This document shows positions 61,562 to 64,000 of a stretch of 64,000 nt of DNA, piece by piece. The notes below the pieces were generated by a model. It was not told the origin of the DNA. It made no database searches and saw nothing but the letters and a program-made list of their open reading frames with translations. The DNA is from Fibrobacterota bacterium (lineage in GTDB: Bacteria; Fibrobacterota; Chitinivibrionia; Chitinivibrionales; FEN-1185), in assembly GCA_003165595.1 (NCBI GenBank), contig PLWQ01000024.1:39861-103860 (forward strand), given 5' to 3'. How positions within the stretch are numbered: position 1 is the first letter of the stretch; every line of letters begins with the position of its first letter. Both the position numbers and the translations under genes were made by a program.

Positions 61562-63460
61562 CTATTGTTCCAGCTGCACTTTCACCTTCGTCACCTCTCC
61601 CCGCGCAACGTGCACCGTCTCCGTGTGGTCCCTAAATCCCTCTCGTTTGAGCACCAGCACGTGATCGCCTTCCGCAAGTGTAATCGGCTTGGGAGTGGGC
61701 GCGGTTCCAAGAAATGCGTTATCAACGTAGAGATCGGCCCACGGATACGAATGCACATGCAGCAAGCCCACGCCCTTCTCGAGTTGTTTGAGGGCAATCG
61801 ATAGAATTTCCGAGGCATACGCCTGTATGACGATGGAACTGCTGTATGCCGCATAGCCGTCCGCAACGGCGTATATTGCATGAGGGCCCGGCGCCAGACT
61901 CTTCCCCCGCGTCAATTCGGCGAGCTGCGCCCGCTTTCCGTCGAGATACACCGAAGACTGGGGGGGGTCAACCTGCAGCTTCAGTACCCCGTACTTGGCG
62001 ATTATCGCCTGCGGTTCCGGCGCACGGCGAACGGCTGGCAGCGCCTTCTCCGCCGCGCGGTGCGGTGAGGCGTTTGCGGGAGCCGATGCGTTCGAAGTGA
62101 GCGCGGTAAGTTGGTGCTTGAGCATGGCGTAATTCGCCGCAAGGTCCTTGTCGGTGTCGGGCACGGCGGCTGGCGGCTGCGCGGGGACAGGCGCGGCAGC
62201 GCGGGACTCAATCTTCGTCAATGTCTTGTCATTCGGCGCACCTTCCCTGGATTTCTGCGAAAAAATTATGGCCGGACCCGTTCCCAGCAGGACGAGACTC
62301 ACGACGCCGGCCACGGCCATGACCGCCCTGCGGCCTCTTGACTTTACAAATAATGCGGCGTACAGAGGCGCGCCTGCAATTCGCCCGACAACCGGATGCG
62401 GTGCGGACTTTGCCGGTCCGGAGGCCGGCAGAACAATGCCCTTCGTCTTTCCGGGCTGCAAATCGCGGAAGCCGAATTTCTCCGCCTCTCGGAAATGCAT
62501 TTCGGATCTTGCAACATCGCCGCTGGCAAGGAACTCGTTTCCCTTGAGCAGATGATAGCCTGCAAGATTGTTGTAAAGCTCCGCCGAGGCCGCTTTCTTA
62601 TCGTTAATAAATCTTTCCAGCTCTTTCTCAATGTCGCGAATTCCAAGCTCGAAGAAGTAATTTTCCAAGACCTCAATGAGCGGATCCAGAGATGCAGGCC
62701 TTTTCTTCGGGTCCTTGTGCAGGCACGCCCCCACCGCCTCGACAAGGTCATCCCGCAGTGCCGGAGCGAGAAGCCTGAGGTCCTGCTCCTTTGTGTGAAC
62801 GATCGAGTAAATGACGGCGCGAATATCCTCTGAAGCGAACGGCAGCTTTCCGCTGAGGATTCGGTACGCGAGCACACCCAACGACCAAATATCAACTTTC
62901 GGATCAAGTTCCCGGTTTCCCATTGCCACTTCCGGGGCCATATACCCCGGCGTGATAAAGACGCTCGAAGAATCCCGGTCGTCGGCGGCATGGGAAATTG
63001 CGCGCGCCAGGCCGAAATCAAGAACCTTTGCTTTGCCAGCTTTGGATATAAGAATGTTATTCGGCTTGAGGTCGCAGTGCATGGTATTGTGTCGATGAGC
63101 GTACGCGACGCCCTTGGCCGCTTGCAGCAGCGCCATGAGCCCGAATTCCGGGATAAACGTCTGCCAGCGCATCAGTTGCTGCAAATCCGGCCCGTCCACA
63201 TATTCCATGGAGATGAAGAAAGAGCCATTGTCGGCTCCGAAATCGTACACGCGGATGATATTATCATGGTCAAGCGAGGCTGCGGATTTCGCCTCGTTTT
63301 CGAACATGCTGATGAGTTTAGCGTCTTTGTGGAGGTTGGACGAAAGTTCCTTGATGATTACTTTTCTGTTGAGGGACAGCTGGGTCGCGACAAATACGTT
63401 GCCCATTCCCCCTTCTCCCACCTTTTGCACATCGGAGAAATCTCTCAGTGAGAAAGCCAT
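61562..63460 (-). CDS. Membrane-anchored Ser/Thr protein kinase with PEGA domains
   Basis: 632 residues. The kinase domain (1-270) has GEGGMGNVF, the ATP lysine in VIIKEL, HCDLKPNN in place of the usual HRD, VLDFGLA and MAPE. One membrane segment follows (about 375-395), then a Pro/Ala-rich linker and two PEGA domains (about 505-570 and 572-632; YVDNAFLGTAPTPKPITLAEG). PEGA domains often bind envelope polymers, so the kinase may sense surface material. Start 63460 lies right before the kinase fold; a sigma-54-like site lies at 63591-63605. Confidence 0.92.
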   Translation of the reverse strand: MAFSLRDFSDVQKVGEGGMGNVFVATQLSLNRKVIIKELSSNLHKDAKLISMFENEAKSAASLDHDNIIRVYDFGADNGSFFISMEYVDGPDLQQLMRWQTFIPEFGLMALLQAAKGVAYAHRHNTMHCDLKPNNILISKAGKAKVLDFGLARAISHAADDRDSSSVFITPGYMAPEVAMGNRELDPKVDIWSLGVLAYRILSGKLPFASEDIRAVIYSIVHTKEQDLRLLAPALRDDLVEAVGACLHKDPKKRPASLDPLIEVLENYFFELGIRDIEKELERFINDKKAASAELYNNLAGYHLLKGNEFLASGDVARSEMHFREAEKFGFRDLQPGKTKGIVLPASGPAKSAPHPVVGRIAGAPLYAALFVKSRGRRAVMAVAGVVSLVLLGTGPAIIFSQKSREGAPNDKTLTKIESRAAAPVPAQPPAAVPDTDKDLAANYAMLKHQLTALTSNASAPANASPHRAAEKALPAVRRAPEPQAIIAKYGVLKLQVDPPQSSVYLDGKRAQLAELTRGKSLAPGPHAIYAVADGYAAYSSSIVIQAYASEILSIALKQLEKGVGLLHVHSYPWADLYVDNAFLGTAPTPKPITLAEGDHVLVLKREGFRDHTETVHVARGEVTKVKVQLEQ

Positions 63461-63585
63461 TGTAGCCTGCTTCGCACTCCGCCTCGGTGGAATCACCGCT
63501 CTGGTCGGTGGTCGCGGTTCTCAGGATTCCCATGGGACCTGCTTTGCCGCATTTGTGATATGAATATAGTTGATCTTTGCATATT

Positions 63586-63612
63586 GGCACGCAATTAGCG
63601 TGCCCTTTTTTA
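63586..63612 (+). terminator. Palindrome with U tract, overlapping a minus-strand sigma-54-like site
   Basis: GGCACGC-AATTA-GCGTGCC followed by CTTTTTT is a textbook intrinsic terminator on the plus strand. Read on the minus strand the same bases give GGGCAC-GCTAA-TTGC (63605-63591) with correct -24/-12 spacing, pointing to the kinase gene. No upstream plus-strand gene is known to need a terminator here. Confidence 0.5.
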
Positions 63613-63730
63613 TTATATTGAGAACTCCGGAGGCAGGAGCTCGCGGAAGCGAGAGAGGGCTTTTTTCACCGCCGGACAAGGTGTGGGAAAGACAGTCCCG
63701 GCATCAGCGCGGAGACGCTCATTGTTGCCC

Positions 63731-63849
63731 GCGGGGCCACAGGCGGTGGTTATTGCGGAAATCCCGAAGGGTTTCCCGCCCATCTTCCAAGCAGGCAATG
63801 AATAGGTCCGCGCACGGAGCTTTTCTAAAGCTGCGAACGTTTCATTGCC
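63731..63849 (+). ncRNA. Structured leader of the next gene; second repeat family, copy 3
   Basis: The repeat core GCGGAAATCCCGAAGGGTTT runs into a three-way-junction-like fold. GGCAATGAA (63794-63802) pairs with TTCATTGCC (63841-63849), enclosing TCCG-CGCA-CGGA (63807-63818) and AGCTTT-TCT-AAAGCT (63818-63832). The closing stem ends two bases before the Shine-Dalgarno AGAAGGAG, an arrangement that could control translation. No known riboswitch class matches. Confidence 0.5.
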
Positions 63850-63867
63850 CAAAGAGAAGGAGCAGAT

Positions 63868-64000
63868 ATGCAAACAGCTCGCACGGCCGGCGCAATGCGC
63901 GCGGCGGCATTTCTCACGATTGCGGTCTCCACCGTATTCTTCTTCTGCCAACGCAACAATCCCTATGATTCAAAATCGATCAATTATGTTTCCGGATCAA
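63868..64000 (+). CDS. Start of a lipoprotein gene (truncated by the window end)
   Basis: The first 44 codons are visible: an Arg-containing N-terminus, a hydrophobic stretch (AAAFLTIAVSTVFFF) and the lipobox-like FFFCQ followed by RNNPYDSKSINYVSG. The NPYD after the cysteine is common in lipoproteins of Fibrobacter-like bacteria, in my recollection. AGAAGGAG precedes the ATG. The rest and the function are not visible. Confidence 0.7.
   Translation, partial: MQTARTAGAMRAAAFLTIAVSTVFFFCQRNNPYDSKSINYVSGS

Overview
The window reads as chromosome of a Gram-negative, probably anaerobic bacterium. It has Wza/Wzc-type polysaccharide export, outer-membrane beta-barrel proteins, lipoproteins, sigma-54 control and a type-IX-like C-terminal sorting tail (gene at 51803-53050). 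Together these suggest the FCB group, possibly Fibrobacterota; this is inference, because no rRNA or marker gene is present. No tRNA, rRNA, CRISPR array, complete IS or prophage was seen.

Region 1 (1-18.5 kb) is sulfur and redox metabolism. A consensus sigma-70 promoter precedes cysK, an O-acetylhomoserine sulfhydrylase gene, an HPr-like gene and an Rrf2 regulator gene. A PAS/sigma-54 activator (4779-6179) is divergent from a thioredoxin / CoA-disulfide reductase-rhodanese-TusA-DsrE / CcdA / rhodanese operon. That operon has a textbook sigma-54 promoter and upstream palindromes. Then come an outer-membrane protein, a radical SAM/SPASM protein, a NifX-like plus DUF134 pair, a TauE/DUF1634 pair and two exported proteins.

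Region 2 (18.7-30.1 kb) is visibly more AT-rich and forms an arsenic/metalloid island. The first part carries arsR, a permease, arsF/arsG-like genes, small thioredoxin-like proteins, a DGC zinc-binding protein and a CcdA-like protein. The second part starts at a promoter overlapped by a perfect 10-bp inverted repeat and carries a ferredoxin, an AhpD-like protein, arsR, arsC, a Cys-rich membrane protein, a CcdA-like protein, hgcA, hgcB and acr3. HgcA (cap-helix motif NVWCAAGK) and HgcB (CMECGAC) are the mercury methylation pair. Here they sit inside an arsenic efflux operon, apparently under ArsR control.

Region 3 (30.2-35.2 kb) holds an ECF-type sigma factor with a His-rich membrane partner, a GT9 glycosyltransferase, an exported protein and an NtrC-type response regulator. 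Divergent from the regulator is a compact sigma-54 transcription unit for a 30-residue membrane peptide.

Region 4 (35.2-61.4 kb) is a Wzx/Wzy-type exopolysaccharide locus. It includes a priming sugar transferase with a degenerate GGDEF-like N-terminus, a Wlb-like diacetamido-sugar triad, two FemAB-like proteins flanking a polysaccharide deacetylase, glycosyltransferases, a polymerase, a beta-helix protein and a flippase. On the opposite strand are a second beta-helix protein, a VanZ/LamG-like protein, a Wzc-type kinase and a Wza-type exporter. Several promoters here match sigma-54, which ties the locus to the NtrC-type regulator.

Region 5 (61.4-64 kb) holds a PEGA-domain Ser/Thr kinase and the start of a lipoprotein gene behind a structured leader. 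Two families of dispersed, hairpin-forming intergenic repeats run through the window: copies at 56-123, 7040-7147 and 55436-55494, and copies at 35839-35895, 61399-61502 and 63731-63849.
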